From an uncultured Pelagibacteraceae bacterium (GTDB lineage: Bacteria > Pseudomonadota > Alphaproteobacteria > Pelagibacterales > Pelagibacteraceae): a stretch of 64,000 nucleotides of DNA. Location of the stretch: positions 1-64,000 of the forward strand of contig CACKZV010000001.1 in assembly GCA_902604795.1 (NCBI GenBank). The letters are read 5' to 3'. The position numbers and the translations under genes were made by a program. The notes under the pieces are model-generated. The model was not told the origin of the DNA. It ran no database searches and was given only the letters and a program-made list of their open reading frames with translations. Positions 37,494-47,068 of this stretch are shown piece by piece (the first letter of the stretch is position 1; every line of letters starts with the position of its first letter).

Positions 37494-37796
37494 GTGGAAA
37501 ACATACTATTAATTATAAATATAATATTAGCAACAATTCTAGTATTACTGGTTTTGTTCCAAAAATCCGAGGGTGGAGCCTTGGGTATTGGAGTTTCACA
37601 AGATAACTTTATGTTTTCAAGGTCAGCTGGGAATTTTATGACTAAAGCAACGGCTATTGTTGCAACATTATTCATAATTTGTAGCCTAGGATTGACTATT
37701 ATTTCACGAGGAGATCTTCCTTCAAACACTTCTGTAATTGATAAAATAGAAGAAAATGCAGATGATGCTCCTAAATTACCTGAAAATAATAATTAA
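37494..37796 (+). CDS. secG: Protein translocase subunit SecG
   Basis: This 100-residue protein is SecG, the small membrane subunit of SecYEG. It has two hydrophobic segments (residues about 3-21 and 53-72) flanking the conserved LFQKSEGGALGIG loop. The start is GTG at 37494, five bases after the tpiA stop; the family N-terminus aligns at once, so no better start exists. An acidic tail ends the protein. Confidence 0.93.
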   Translation: MENILLIINIILATILVLLVLFQKSEGGALGIGVSQDNFMFSRSAGNFMTKATAIVATLFIICSLGLTIISRGDLPSNTSVIDKIEENADDAPKLPENNN

Positions 37797-37836
37797 TACT
37801 TTTATTTTTATAAATCATTGGCTATAACATAATTCC

Positions 37837-39459
37837 ATGGCGCGATATATATTTGTCACTGGCGGCGTGGTTTCATCACTTGGTAAAGGTTTGTCATCAG
37901 CATCACTTGGATATTTGCTTAGATCACAAGGCTATAAAGTAAGAATAAGAAAAATGGATCCATATTTAAATGTAGATCCAGGAACAATGAGTCCTTTTCA
38001 ACATGGAGAAGTTTTTGTAACTGACGATGGCGCTGAGACTGATTTAGATTTAGGTCATTACGAAAGATTCACAAATATCTCAGCCAAACAATCTGACAAC
38101 ATTACTACAGGTAGAATTTATAGTGATATCATAAAAAAAGAGAGAAGGGGAGGTTATCTCGGAAAAACAGTTCAAGTAATTCCACATGTTACAGATAGAA
38201 TTAAAGAGTTTATAAAAAAAGATATAACAAATGAAGATTTTGTAATTTGTGAGATTGGAGGAACAGTTGGTGATATTGAGAGTTTACCATTTTTAGAGGC
38301 TATAAGACAATTTTCAAATGATAATGGCAGATCAAAATCATTATTTATTCATTTAACATTTGTTCCATTTTTAAAATCTTCAGATGAAATTAAAACAAAG
38401 CCAACACAACACTCTGTTAAAGAATTAAGAAGTATAGGAATTCAACCTGATATAGTGATCTGTAGATCTCAACAGTCTATTCCTTTAGATCAAAGAAGAA
38501 AAATATCATTATTTTGTAATGTGGATATTGCTAATGTTATTGAAACAGTTGATGTAAAAACTATTTATGAAGCCCCAATAAGTTTTTTTAATCAAAAATT
38601 AGATAAGCAAGTTTTAAAATTCTTTAAAATAAAATCTAGAAAAGGACCAAACTTGCTACCCTGGAAAAAAATTACAAATATAGTTTTAAAAACAAAAAGG
38701 ACAGTAAATATTGCTGTCATAGGCAAATATGTAAACTTAAAAGATGCTTATAAATCACTTGATGAAGCCCTTACGCATGGTGGAATTTCAAATAAAGTTA
38801 AAGTTAACTTAGTAAGAATTGAATCAGACAAACTTAGATCAAAAGAAATTAAATCAAAATTAAAGAATGTAGCAGGAATTTTAATACCAGGAGGATTTGG
38901 TAAAAGAGGAACAGAGGGGAAAATTGAGGCAATTAGATATGCCAGAGAGAGAAAAATACCTTTTCTAGGTATTTGTTTTGGAATGCAAATGGCAATGATT
39001 GAGTTTGCAAGAAATATTTTAAAAATTAAAAAAGCTGGCTCAAGTGAATTAGATAAAAAATGTTTTCCAGTAATAGGATTAATCAATGAATGGAACAAAG
39101 ATGGAAAAATTATAAAAGGAACTGATAAAAATCTGGGAGGAACAATGAGATTAGGTTTATATGAGGCAAAACTAAGAAATAATTCTGCCATAAAAAATAT
39201 CTATAAATCTAATATGATTAAAGAGAGACACAGACATAGATATGAGGTCAATATAAATTTAATGCAAAAATTTGAAAAAAAAGGTTTAATATTTTCAGGA
39301 ATTTCTCCAGATAATGAATTACCTGAAATTATCGAACTTAAAAATCATCCATGGTTTATAGGGGTTCAATTTCATCCAGAATTTAAATCTAGACCTTTAA
39401 ATCCCCATCCTTTATTCTCCTCATTTATTAAAGCTGCAAAATCTTTTAATGGAAAATAG
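37837..39459 (+). CDS. pyrG: CTP synthase
   Basis: This 540-residue enzyme aminates UTP to CTP with glutamine. The amidoligase domain begins [20 protein letters not shown], with [20 protein letters not shown] next. The C-terminal glutamine amidotransferase domain has GICFGMQMA with the catalytic Cys near residue 380 and GVQFHPEF near residue 512. It feeds CTP to CdsA, IspD and CMP-KDO synthesis. It overlaps kdsA by 11 bases; 40 bp separate it from secG. Confidence 0.97.
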   Translation: MARYIFVTGGVVSSLGKGLSSASLGYLLRSQGYKVRIRKMDPYLNVDPGTMSPFQHGEVFVTDDGAETDLDLGHYERFTNISAKQSDNITTGRIYSDIIKKERRGGYLGKTVQVIPHVTDRIKEFIKKDITNEDFVICEIGGTVGDIESLPFLEAIRQFSNDNGRSKSLFIHLTFVPFLKSSDEIKTKPTQHSVKELRSIGIQPDIVICRSQQSIPLDQRRKISLFCNVDIANVIETVDVKTIYEAPISFFNQKLDKQVLKFFKIKSRKGPNLLPWKKITNIVLKTKRTVNIAVIGKYVNLKDAYKSLDEALTHGGISNKVKVNLVRIESDKLRSKEIKSKLKNVAGILIPGGFGKRGTEGKIEAIRYARERKIPFLGICFGMQMAMIEFARNILKIKKAGSSELDKKCFPVIGLINEWNKDGKIIKGTDKNLGGTMRLGLYEAKLRNNSAIKNIYKSNMIKERHRHRYEVNINLMQKFEKKGLIFSGISPDNELPEIIELKNHPWFIGVQFHPEFKSRPLNPHPLFSSFIKAAKSFNGK

Positions 39460-40273
39460 AATAGTTAATTGTAATGGAATAGAAATTTCAAACAAAAATA
39501 AAATTTGTTTAATTGCTGGTCCTTGTCAACTTGAAACTGAGCAACATGCTTTGGACATGGCAGGTAAAATTAAAGAAATTACAAGAAAGTATGATATTGG
39601 ATTTATTTATAAAACTTCATTTGATAAAGCTAATAGAACAAGCTTAAAAGGCAAAAGAGGAGCTGGATTAGAAAACTCTCTACCTGTTTTTGATAAAATT
39701 AAAAAAGAAATTAATGTACCTGTTCTTACTGATATACACAACGAAGAACAATGTTCTTTAGTTTCTGCACATGTCGATATACTTCAAATTCCAGCTTTTT
39801 TGTGTAGACAAACAGATTTATTAATTGCTGCTGCTAAAACTAATAAAATCATTAATGTGAAAAAGGGTCAATTCCTAGCACCATGGGATATGGTGAATGT
39901 AACTAAAAAAATTTCTGATAGTGGCAATGAAAATATTTTAGTGACCGAGAGAGGAGCTAGCTTTGGTTATAATACATTGGTCTCAGATATGAGATCTATT
40001 CCCATCATGACAAAAAATGGTTATCCAGTAGTATTTGATGGGACTCATTCAGTGCAACAACCTGGTGGTTTAGGCGAAGAAAGTGGTGGTCAAAGAGAAT
40101 TTGTTGAGTATTTGTCGAGGGCAGCAGTTGCAGTAGGTGTTGCTGCAATTTTTTTGGAAACACACCAGGACCCTGATAATGCTCCATCAGATGGTCCAAA
40201 CATGGTCCCTTTAAACAAATTAGACGAGCTAATTAATCAAATTGTAGAAATTGATAATTTAGTTAAAAAGTAA
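39449..40273 (+). CDS. kdsA: 3-deoxy-8-phosphooctulonate synthase
   Basis: This 274-residue aldolase condenses phosphoenolpyruvate with arabinose 5-phosphate to KDO 8-phosphate for the LPS inner core. Motifs [56 protein letters not shown] and [13 protein letters not shown] are typical. The Cys in GPCQ could indicate a metal-dependent form of the family, but I would not decide on that alone. It overlaps pyrG by 11 bases, and eno, which produces its substrate PEP, follows after 3 bases. Confidence 0.96.
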   Translation: MENRIVNCNGIEISNKNKICLIAGPCQLETEQHALDMAGKIKEITRKYDIGFIYKTSFDKANRTSLKGKRGAGLENSLPVFDKIKKEINVPVLTDIHNEEQCSLVSAHVDILQIPAFLCRQTDLLIAAAKTNKIINVKKGQFLAPWDMVNVTKKISDSGNENILVTERGASFGYNTLVSDMRSIPIMTKNGYPVVFDGTHSVQQPGGLGEESGGQREFVEYLSRAAVAVGVAAIFLETHQDPDNAPSDGPNMVPLNKLDELINQIVEIDNLVKK

Positions 40274-40276
40274 TTA

Positions 40277-41536
40277 ATGAGCAAAATCAAAAAAGTTGTA
40301 GCCAGACAGGTTTATGACAGTAGAGGAAATCCTACCATTGAGGCTGAAGTATTCTCAAATAATTTAAGTGCATCAGCAATTTGTCCTTCAGGTGCATCAA
40401 CAGGAACTTTTGAGGCCTATGAAAAAAGAGATAAGAGTAATAAAAAATACTTAGGAAAAAGTGTTTTAATACCAGTTGCAATTGTTAATAAATTAATTTC
40501 AAAAAAATTAAAAAATCAAAACATCCACGACCAAGAAAGAATAGATAGTATTCTTATAAAATTAGATGGCACAAAACAAAAAACAAAGTTAGGTGCGAAT
40601 ACAATATTAGCTGTATCCATGGCTGTAAAAAAATTATCAGCAAAAGTAAAAAAAATACCTTTATATAAAAATTTTATTGTTAAAAAAAATTTTAAACTTC
40701 CCTTTCCTTTAATGAATATTATTAATGGAGGTGCACATGCTGATAATGGCCTTAGAATACAAGAGTTTATGATTAGACCTGATAAAGCAAAATCATTTAA
40801 TGATGCTGTCAGAATGTGTTTTTTAGTAATAAACAATTTAAAAGTATTATTAAAAAAAGCAGGTCACTCTATTAATGTAGGAGATGAAGGTGGCTTTGCA
40901 CCAATGATAAGTGATAATGAGAGTGCTTTAAAGCTTATAGTTCAAGCGATCAAAAAATCAGGTTTTAAAAATGGTAAAGATATGTCTATTTGTTTAGATG
41001 TTGCAGCAAATGAATTAATAAAAAAAGGTAAATACTCAATTCATTCTAAAAATTACATAAGTGTTGATCAATCAATTAAAAAATATTTACAACTTATTAA
41101 AAAATATCAAATTAAATCAATCGAAGATCCATTTGGTGAAGATGATTGGAAGGCATGGTCGAAATTTGTAAAACAAACAAATAACAAAACACAAATAATA
41201 GGCGATGATCTTTTTGTAACTAATCTTGAAAGATTAAAAATAGGCTTTCTAAACTTATCTGCAAATAGTATTTTAATAAAATTGAACCAAATAGGTACTG
41301 TTACCGAAACGTTAGAAGTAATAAAATTTGCAAAACTTATTGGTTTTAAAACAATCATCTCCCATAGATCTGGTGATACTGAAGATACATTTATTGCTGA
41401 TTTAGCAGTAGGCACCAATTCAAATCAAATCAAAACTGGATCTCTTGCAAGATCAGAGAGAATAGCAAAATATAACCAATTAATTCGTATTGAAGAAGAT
41501 CTTGGTAGATCGGCAAAAATGAATAAAATTAATTAA
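40277..41536 (+). CDS. eno: Enolase
   Basis: This 419-residue glycolytic enzyme converts 2-phosphoglycerate to phosphoenolpyruvate. Family motifs are VYDSRGNPTIEAEV, SGASTGTFEAYEKRD, NIINGGAHADNGLRIQEFM, NVGDEGGFAP, SIEDPFGEDDW and SHRSGDTEDTFIADLAVG, covering the metal ligands and catalytic residues. The length is slightly below the common 425-430. Its stop overlaps the ftsB ATG. Confidence 0.97.
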   Translation: MSKIKKVVARQVYDSRGNPTIEAEVFSNNLSASAICPSGASTGTFEAYEKRDKSNKKYLGKSVLIPVAIVNKLISKKLKNQNIHDQERIDSILIKLDGTKQKTKLGANTILAVSMAVKKLSAKVKKIPLYKNFIVKKNFKLPFPLMNIINGGAHADNGLRIQEFMIRPDKAKSFNDAVRMCFLVINNLKVLLKKAGHSINVGDEGGFAPMISDNESALKLIVQAIKKSGFKNGKDMSICLDVAANELIKKGKYSIHSKNYISVDQSIKKYLQLIKKYQIKSIEDPFGEDDWKAWSKFVKQTNNKTQIIGDDLFVTNLERLKIGFLNLSANSILIKLNQIGTVTETLEVIKFAKLIGFKTIISHRSGDTEDTFIADLAVGTNSNQIKTGSLARSERIAKYNQLIRIEEDLGRSAKMNKIN

Positions 41537-41844
41537 TGTTAGAAAAATTAAAAAAAAACTATTTTATTCTTATCATCACATTCCTGTTTATCTATTTTTT
41601 TTTTAATTTATTAGATGGTGATAGAGGTCTCATTTCTTACATGGAAAAGAAAGATATATATGAGCAACTAAAAAATGATCAAACTACTCTAAATAGCAAA
41701 ATAGAGGATTTAGAGCACAAAAATTCACTTTTAACAGAAAATATAGATCTAGATTTCATAGAAATATTAATCAGAGAAAAGTTTTTATTTGGAAAAGAAG
41801 GTGAGACTACCTATATAATAAAAGATAATGGAAATCAAAAATAG
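41536..41844 (+). CDS. ftsB: FtsB/DivIC family septum formation initiator
   Basis: This 102-residue protein has a short cytoplasmic N-terminus, one membrane helix (about residues 9-26) and a coiled coil with the pattern [21 protein letters not shown] conserved C-terminal [12 protein letters not shown] segment follows. This is the FtsB/DivIC architecture of the divisome FtsQLB subcomplex. Conservation is low in the family, so topology plus position after eno is the main support. The gene overlaps lipA by 17 bases. Confidence 0.85.
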   Translation: MLEKLKKNYFILIITFLFIYFFFNLLDGDRGLISYMEKKDIYEQLKNDQTTLNSKIEDLEHKNSLLTENIDLDFIEILIREKFLFGKEGETTYIIKDNGNQK

Positions 41845-42760
41845 ACCAAGACACCCTGAAAAAGTTAATAAACCGATTAATCCAATCAAAAAGAAACCAG
41901 AGTGGATTAGATCTAAGCTACTAAATAGTAAAGAATTTTTTTTAACTAAAACAGTTATTAATAAAGATAATCTTGTAACGGTTTGCCAAGAAGCAAACTG
42001 CCCTAATATTACTGAATGTTGGAGCAAAAGGCACGCAACACTAATGATAATGGGTGACACATGTACAAGAGCATGTGCATTTTGTGATGTTAAAACAGGA
42101 AAACCAGAAAAATTGGATCAATTTGAACCAATTAAAATAGCCAATGCAGTTAAAAAATTAAGTTTAAGACATGTTGTTATTACATCAGTTGATAGAGACG
42201 ACCTTTCAGATGGTGGATCAAACCATTTTCATGATGTTATTGTTGCAACAAGGAAAAAAAATCCAAATACAACAATTGAAGTTTTGACACCTGATTTCTT
42301 AAGAAAAGGTGAAGCTTATAAAAGAGTGTTAGAAGCAGACCCAGATGTTTTTAATCATAATATTGAAACTGTTCCAAGTCTTTATTTAAAAGTTAGACCA
42401 GGGGCAAGATATTTTGGATCATTAGAACTTTTAAAAAATTCAAAAAAATTCAATAATAATATTTTTACAAAATCAGGAATTATGGTTGGATTTGGTGAAA
42501 CAAAAGATGAGATAATTCAAGTTATGGATGATCTAAGATCTGCAGAAGTTGATTTCTTAACCATAGGTCAATATCTTCAACCTTCGGCAAAGCACTTTCC
42601 ATTAAATAGGTATTACCATCCAGATGAATTTAAAGAGCTAGGAAAAATAGCAAAATCTAAAGGATTTCTATTAGTATCTTCATCACCTTTAACAAGATCT
42701 TCTTATCACGCTGATGAAGATTTTAATAAACTTAAAAATAATAGAAAAAAAATTCATTAA
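41828..42760 (+). CDS. lipA: Lipoyl synthase
   Basis: This 310-residue radical SAM enzyme inserts two sulfurs into protein-bound octanoyl groups to make lipoate. The auxiliary cluster cysteines are C53, C58 and C64 in [14 protein letters not shown], and the radical SAM CxxxCxxC is C79-C83-C86 in CTRACAFC. The C-terminal [13 protein letters not shown] carries the conserved serine ligand. It overlaps ftsB by 17 bases and abuts the coq10/ratA gene. In many alphaproteobacteria the pyruvate dehydrogenase genes lie between ftsB and lipA; here they do not. Confidence 0.97.
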   Translation: MEIKNRPRHPEKVNKPINPIKKKPEWIRSKLLNSKEFFLTKTVINKDNLVTVCQEANCPNITECWSKRHATLMIMGDTCTRACAFCDVKTGKPEKLDQFEPIKIANAVKKLSLRHVVITSVDRDDLSDGGSNHFHDVIVATRKKNPNTTIEVLTPDFLRKGEAYKRVLEADPDVFNHNIETVPSLYLKVRPGARYFGSLELLKNSKKFNNNIFTKSGIMVGFGETKDEIIQVMDDLRSAEVDFLTIGQYLQPSAKHFPLNRYYHPDEFKELGKIAKSKGFLLVSSSPLTRSSYHADEDFNKLKNNRKKIH

Positions 42761-43197
42761 TGCCAAAAGCGTCAGTTAAGAGATTAATTGATAACAAAAA
42801 AGACAAACTTATAGAGTTTGTTTTAGATATAGAAAAATACCCCGAATTTGTCCCGTTTTGTAAGGACTCAAAAGTTCATGAAAGAAAAAAAAGGGGGGAT
42901 ATAACACTTATTATAGCAGATTTAACAATAGGAAAGGGACCTTTTATTGATACTTATAAAAGTGATGTGAAATTTAATAAAAAAGAAGACACAATCTTTG
43001 TAACAAATATTGACGGTCCACTAAATTATTTGGAAAACAATTGGAAATTTGTTGAGCATGGAAATTTAACAGAGGTAACTTTTGATGTTGATTTTGAAAT
43101 TAAAAATAAGTTTTTGAATATTTTAATGACTAAATCTTTTCAATTTGGACTTGAAAAGATTGCTGATGCATTTCAAACAAGAGCTGAAAGTTTATAG
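42760..43197 (+). CDS. COQ10/RatA-like START-domain protein
   Basis: This 145-residue protein has the SRPBCC/START-type fold signature of the COQ10/RatA family. [20 protein letters not shown], the VLDIEKYPEFVPFCKDSKV motif and FDVDFEIKN are visible. In mitochondria and alphaproteobacteria, COQ10-type proteins bind ubiquinone and help its use in respiration; the RatA name comes from an E. coli paralogue described as a translation inhibitor. Position after lipA in a respiratory alphaproteobacterium favours the ubiquinone-binding role. It converges on cinA with a 6-base overlap. Confidence 0.88.
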   Translation: MPKASVKRLIDNKKDKLIEFVLDIEKYPEFVPFCKDSKVHERKKRGDITLIIADLTIGKGPFIDTYKSDVKFNKKEDTIFVTNIDGPLNYLENNWKFVEHGNLTEVTFDVDFEIKNKFLNILMTKSFQFGLEKIADAFQTRAESL

Positions 43198-43662
43198 TAT
43201 ATTTAAAATCATTTTAAGAGCTTGATTTACGGTTGCTTTTTGAATTGATGTTCTTTTTTTACTTTTAAATAGGTTTTTTTTTACAATTGTTTTACTTCCT
43301 TTTTTAAGTCCTATGTAAACTAGACCAACTGGTTTTTCTTTAGTTCCTCCATTGGGTCCTGCTACACCAGTGATAGAAATTGATATATTTGATTTACTGA
43401 TTTTACTTAAATTTTTAACCATTGATAGACAGGTCTCATAGCTTACTGCACCATGATTTGTAATAGTCTTTTTAGGAACTTTGAGCAATTTTACTTTTGC
43501 ATTATTCGAATATGTCACGAATCCCATAATAAATATTTTTGAAGAACCACTAATGGATGTAATTGAACTTGCTAAAAGCCCCCCAGTACAAGATTCAGCA
43601 AGCGATACTGTTAGTTTTTTTTTAGTCAGCAGCTTTACTATTTTATTAGATAAATTACTCAT
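43192..43662 (-). CDS. CinA C-terminal domain protein (nicotinamide-nucleotide amidohydrolase)
   Basis: This protein consists only of the CinA C-terminal domain (PncC type), which deamidates nicotinamide mononucleotide. The AESCTGGLLASSIT motif near residue 24, VTYSNNAKVKLL, and ITGVAGPNGGTKEKPVGLVY are diagnostic. The open frame extends to 43716, but the ATG at 43660-43662 forms an ATGA overlap with the pgpA stop and fits the family N-terminus, so I use it, giving 156 residues. The competence-related N-terminal domain of full-length CinA is absent, as in most alphaproteobacteria. Confidence 0.92.
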   Translation of the reverse strand: MSNLSNKIVKLLTKKKLTVSLAESCTGGLLASSITSISGSSKIFIMGFVTYSNNAKVKLLKVPKKTITNHGAVSYETCLSMVKNLSKISKSNISISITGVAGPNGGTKEKPVGLVYIGLKKGSKTIVKKNLFKSKKRTSIQKATVNQALKMILNIL

Positions 43663-44153
43663 GAAGTAATAATCATAAAAAAGACAAGGATTGCAACTAC
43701 ATATAAACCTGCACAAACATCATCCATTATAACACCAAAGCCATTCTTAAAGTTTTTATCGTAGTAACTTACAGGATAAGGTTTTGCGATATCAAAAATT
43801 CTAAAAAGAATAAACATTATAAAATAAAAGGTTAGAGTTCTTGATGGATTTAATGGTTCGCTATGTGCAATTTCATAAAGGCATATTGGAATTGATTGAC
43901 CTATAAACTCGTCAATAACTACCTCTTTAGGGTCTTTATTGCTTAAATCTTTAATAAATAAATTTACTGCAAAAAGTGAAATTATAAAAATAGCTACTAA
44001 AAAAAATAAAAATATATCTGCTGATACTGAAAATATATGAAATAATATATATAATAAGATAACAGTAACTAAAGAGGCGTAACTACCAGGAATTCTTGGC
44101 AATTTTCCAATATAAAACATTGTAACAAATAGAGAATTTATTTTTTTAAGCAT
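43659..44153 (-). CDS. pgpA: Phosphatidylglycerophosphatase A
   Basis: This 164-residue membrane protein dephosphorylates phosphatidylglycerol phosphate, the last step to phosphatidylglycerol. The N-terminal GKLPRIPGSYASLVTV, the catalytic VVIDEFIGQSIP segment and the C-terminal FDIAKPYPVSYYD and GFGVIMDDVCAGLY motifs are family signatures. Hydrophobic helices alternate with these loops. It overlaps ispDF by 8 bases and cinA by 4 bases. Confidence 0.94.
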   Translation of the reverse strand: MLKKINSLFVTMFYIGKLPRIPGSYASLVTVILLYILFHIFSVSADIFLFFLVAIFIISLFAVNLFIKDLSNKDPKEVVIDEFIGQSIPICLYEIAHSEPLNPSRTLTFYFIMFILFRIFDIAKPYPVSYYDKNFKNGFGVIMDDVCAGLYVVAILVFFMIITS

Positions 44154-45252
44154 AATAATTTAATGAGACAATTACTTCACACGCAATAGCTTTTTCCTTT
44201 CCTATTAAACCTAATTTTTCAACTGTTTTACCTTTTAGATTAATTTGATCTTTATTTACTTTTAGCAAGTTAGACAATGATGAAACAATTTTTTTTCTAT
44301 ATTTTGAAACTTTTGGTTTTTCACAAATTAAATTTATATCAACATTATTTATAGAATATCCCTCATCATGCAATTTTTTCAAAATAGGAGAAAGCATATT
44401 AGGTGATCTTATATTTTTGTATCTTCTTTTGTTACTTGGGTAAAGAGTTCCAATATCCATTTTTCTCATAGCACCAAGCAAACCATCAATTATTGAATGT
44501 AGCACAACATCACCATCGGAATGACCTTGTAACCCAGAATGAAAAGGAATTTTTAAACCCCCGAGGTACAGTTTCTTTTTTTTAACCAATCTATGAATAT
44601 CAAACCCAATACCATAAAAACTCCTAATATTTAATTTTTCTAAATCTGACTTTGTAGTTATTTTAAAATTATTTTCTTCACCTTTGATAAATTTAACTTT
44701 TTTTTTAAAATTTAAACATAATGATGCTTCATCAGTAACTAAATGCTTATTTAATTTTGATATTTTATAGATTGTTTTATAATCGAAACATTGAGGTGTT
44801 TGGGTAAATATTAATTTGTCTCTATCTAAATTTTGCAACATATTTCCATCTTTATACTTTGTTGAGCTATCAGTTTTTACGAATGGCACAACCGCTTTAT
44901 TATTTTTAAGATTAACATGAAGTTTTTTAAGTAATTTAATTGAAAAATTTGGCCGCGCAGCATCATGAATAAAAACATTTTTTATTTTCTTGTTTTTTAA
45001 AAAATTTAAAGCTCTTTGTGATGATTGATATCTTTCTTTTCCACCTTTAATAACTTTTATAGATTTATCTCTTATGTTTTTTATAGGAAAATTTGATACA
45101 ATTATTATTAATTTAAATAATTTTGACTTTAGCGCCTTATCAACCGAGTGCATAAATAAAGGTTTATTTATATAATTTATAAATTGTTTAGGATTATTTG
45201 ATTTAAATCTCTTACCTTTACCTGCAGCTAGTAGTATAAAACAGTTGCTCAT
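44146..45252 (-). CDS. ispDF: Bifunctional IspD/IspF enzyme of the MEP pathway
   Basis: This 368-residue fusion joins 2-C-methylerythritol 4-phosphate cytidylyltransferase (residues about 1-210) to 2-C-methylerythritol 2,4-cyclodiphosphate synthase (about 213-368). The IspD part has the LLAAGKGKRFKSNNPKQF nucleotide loop and FIHDAARPN. The IspF part has GIGFDIHRL and HSDGDVVLHSIIDGLLGAM with zinc ligands. IspDF fusion is the usual state in alphaproteobacteria. It is the first gene of the minus-strand set ispDF-pgpA-cinA, divergent from ntrY over 37 bp. Confidence 0.96.
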   Translation of the reverse strand: MSNCFILLAAGKGKRFKSNNPKQFINYINKPLFMHSVDKALKSKLFKLIIIVSNFPIKNIRDKSIKVIKGGKERYQSSQRALNFLKNKKIKNVFIHDAARPNFSIKLLKKLHVNLKNNKAVVPFVKTDSSTKYKDGNMLQNLDRDKLIFTQTPQCFDYKTIYKISKLNKHLVTDEASLCLNFKKKVKFIKGEENNFKITTKSDLEKLNIRSFYGIGFDIHRLVKKKKLYLGGLKIPFHSGLQGHSDGDVVLHSIIDGLLGAMRKMDIGTLYPSNKRRYKNIRSPNMLSPILKKLHDEGYSINNVDINLICEKPKVSKYRKKIVSSLSNLLKVNKDQINLKGKTVEKLGLIGKEKAIACEVIVSLNYYA

Positions 45253-45289
45253 GATTATTATAAAATTTTTTGCAAGATATTTTTAAATT

Positions 45290-47068
45290 ATGTTTGCTTT
45301 ATTAAAAAGAAATTTGTTTATCATATTAATTTTTATACTAACTATTTCGTTAGCTTTTATCACATTTTTAACTTTTATTGATAAAAGTTTTATTAAACTT
45401 AACGAAGACAATCTTGAAATTCTTTTAATTTCCAACATTATTTTAGTATTAATATTTTTTGTATTGATATTTATTGACATAAAGAATTCAATTAAAAATA
45501 ACATTAATGTTAGAGGATCGGTTGCAAATAGAAAATATATTATTTTTTTTGGACTTTTTACATTAATCCCATCATTGTTAATTGCTATATTTTCACTTTT
45601 TATATTCTCATTTGCACTGGATAAATATTTTAATGAAAAAATAACTACAGCCGTGAACAATTCATATGAAATTGCAAAAAATTATGTTGATGAGAAAAGA
45701 AATAAAATTGAGTCCGAGATTGTTTTAATTGCTTTCGACTTAAATAAATATTCAAAATTATATAAGTTAAATCCAGAAAGGTTTCAATTAATAATAAATA
45801 CCCAAAGATATTTAAGAGATATAGACCAACTGCACTTAATCAATGGAAAGGGTAAATTAATTTTATCAGCAACAGACAATAATTATAAAAAAATTGAGGA
45901 TAAGGCTATGAAAATGGTTAAAAATGACGATAGACCATTAAAAATTATTAATACTTTTGAAAATAAATCTGCAGCTGTAATAAGATTGTCAAATTTTGAA
46001 GACACTTTTTTATATGTGCTAAAATATTTTGATAAAAATATTTCTAATTATTTAATTGAATCTGAGGAAGCGGTAAATTTTTACTACACAGTAGAAAACC
46101 AGAACCTAGGAATAAGAGTCTCTTTCGCTATAATCTATGTTACGTTAGTGACGCTTTTGTTATTTTTATCAATTACAATTGCCATTAGATTTTCTTCTCG
46201 CTTTTTTATATCAATAAATAACTTAATAACAGCATCTGAAAATATAGGAAAAGGCAATCTTGATACCAAGGTTCCTGATCTAAAAGCTGATATTGAAATG
46301 GAAAGACTTAATAAAAATTTTAATTCAATGATAGATAGGTTAAAAAACCAACAAGAAAAATTACTTACTAACGAAAGACATGAAGCATGGGAAAATGTTG
46401 CAAGAAAACTAGCTCACGAAATTAAAAACCCTTTAACACCAATACAATTGACTATTGATAATCTAAAAACGAAATATTTACCTTATATTAAAAATGAAAC
46501 ACAAGAAAAATATTTAAATAACCTTAAAACTATACTTAAGCAAATAAAACAAATTGAAAACCTTGTAAATGAATTCTCTGATTTCGCTAGAATGCCTAAG
46601 CCATTATTTAAACCAAACAACTTAAACAATGTAATTAATGAAAATATTACCTTGGTAAATAAATTTGATAGTTCTATAAAAATTAGATTAGTAAACCATC
46701 TTTCAAAGGAAGTAGTATTAAATTTTGATAATGAGCAATTTAATAGATTATTTTTTAATCTTATTAAAAATTCTGTTGAAAGTATTCAAGAAAAAGCTGA
46801 AAAAGACAGTAAAACTGTCAAAATTATAGATATAGAAATTAGACAAAGAAGAGATTATATAAACATTAATATTATTGATACTGGAACTGGATTTAAAAAT
46901 AAAAAAACTAAAGATATTATTAAACCTTATTTTACAACAAAAGAAAAAGGAACTGGATTAGGATTATCAATTGTAGATAAAATTATTAGCGATCATGAAG
47001 GGTCAATTAAATTTTTAAATCATAAAAATGGTGCAAAAATTCAAATAATAATTCCATACAAAAAATAA
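45290..47068 (+). CDS. ntrY: NtrY-like sensor histidine kinase, reduced form
   Basis: This 592-residue kinase is paired with NtrX downstream. Three N-terminal membrane helices fill residues 1-120, a periplasmic sensor region follows, and a fourth helix lies near residue 285. Next come a HAMP segment and the HisKA domain with H376 in ARKLAHEIKNPLTPIQLT. The ATPase domain has DTGTGFKNK and KGTGLGLSIVDKI. NtrY in larger alphaproteobacteria (about 750 residues) has a PAS domain between HAMP and HisKA; here only about 30 residues separate them, so PAS is missing. The role in nitrogen or redox response is inferred from the family. Overlaps ntrX by one base. Confidence 0.88.
   Translation: MFALLKRNLFIILIFILTISLAFITFLTFIDKSFIKLNEDNLEILLISNIILVLIFFVLIFIDIKNSIKNNINVRGSVANRKYIIFFGLFTLIPSLLIAIFSLFIFSFALDKYFNEKITTAVNNSYEIAKNYVDEKRNKIESEIVLIAFDLNKYSKLYKLNPERFQLIINTQRYLRDIDQLHLINGKGKLILSATDNNYKKIEDKAMKMVKNDDRPLKIINTFENKSAAVIRLSNFEDTFLYVLKYFDKNISNYLIESEEAVNFYYTVENQNLGIRVSFAIIYVTLVTLLLFLSITIAIRFSSRFFISINNLITASENIGKGNLDTKVPDLKADIEMERLNKNFNSMIDRLKNQQEKLLTNERHEAWENVARKLAHEIKNPLTPIQLTIDNLKTKYLPYIKNETQEKYLNNLKTILKQIKQIENLVNEFSDFARMPKPLFKPNNLNNVINENITLVNKFDSSIKIRLVNHLSKEVVLNFDNEQFNRLFFNLIKNSVESIQEKAEKDSKTVKIIDIEIRQRRDYININIIDTGTGFKNKKTKDIIKPYFTTKEKGTGLGLSIVDKIISDHEGSIKFLNHKNGAKIQIIIPYKK

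Noticed and set aside
43663-43716. N-terminal extension of the CinA-domain protein
   Set aside because: The extra 18 residues overlap pgpA and do not match the family; the ATG at 43662 forms an ATGA overlap with the pgpA stop.
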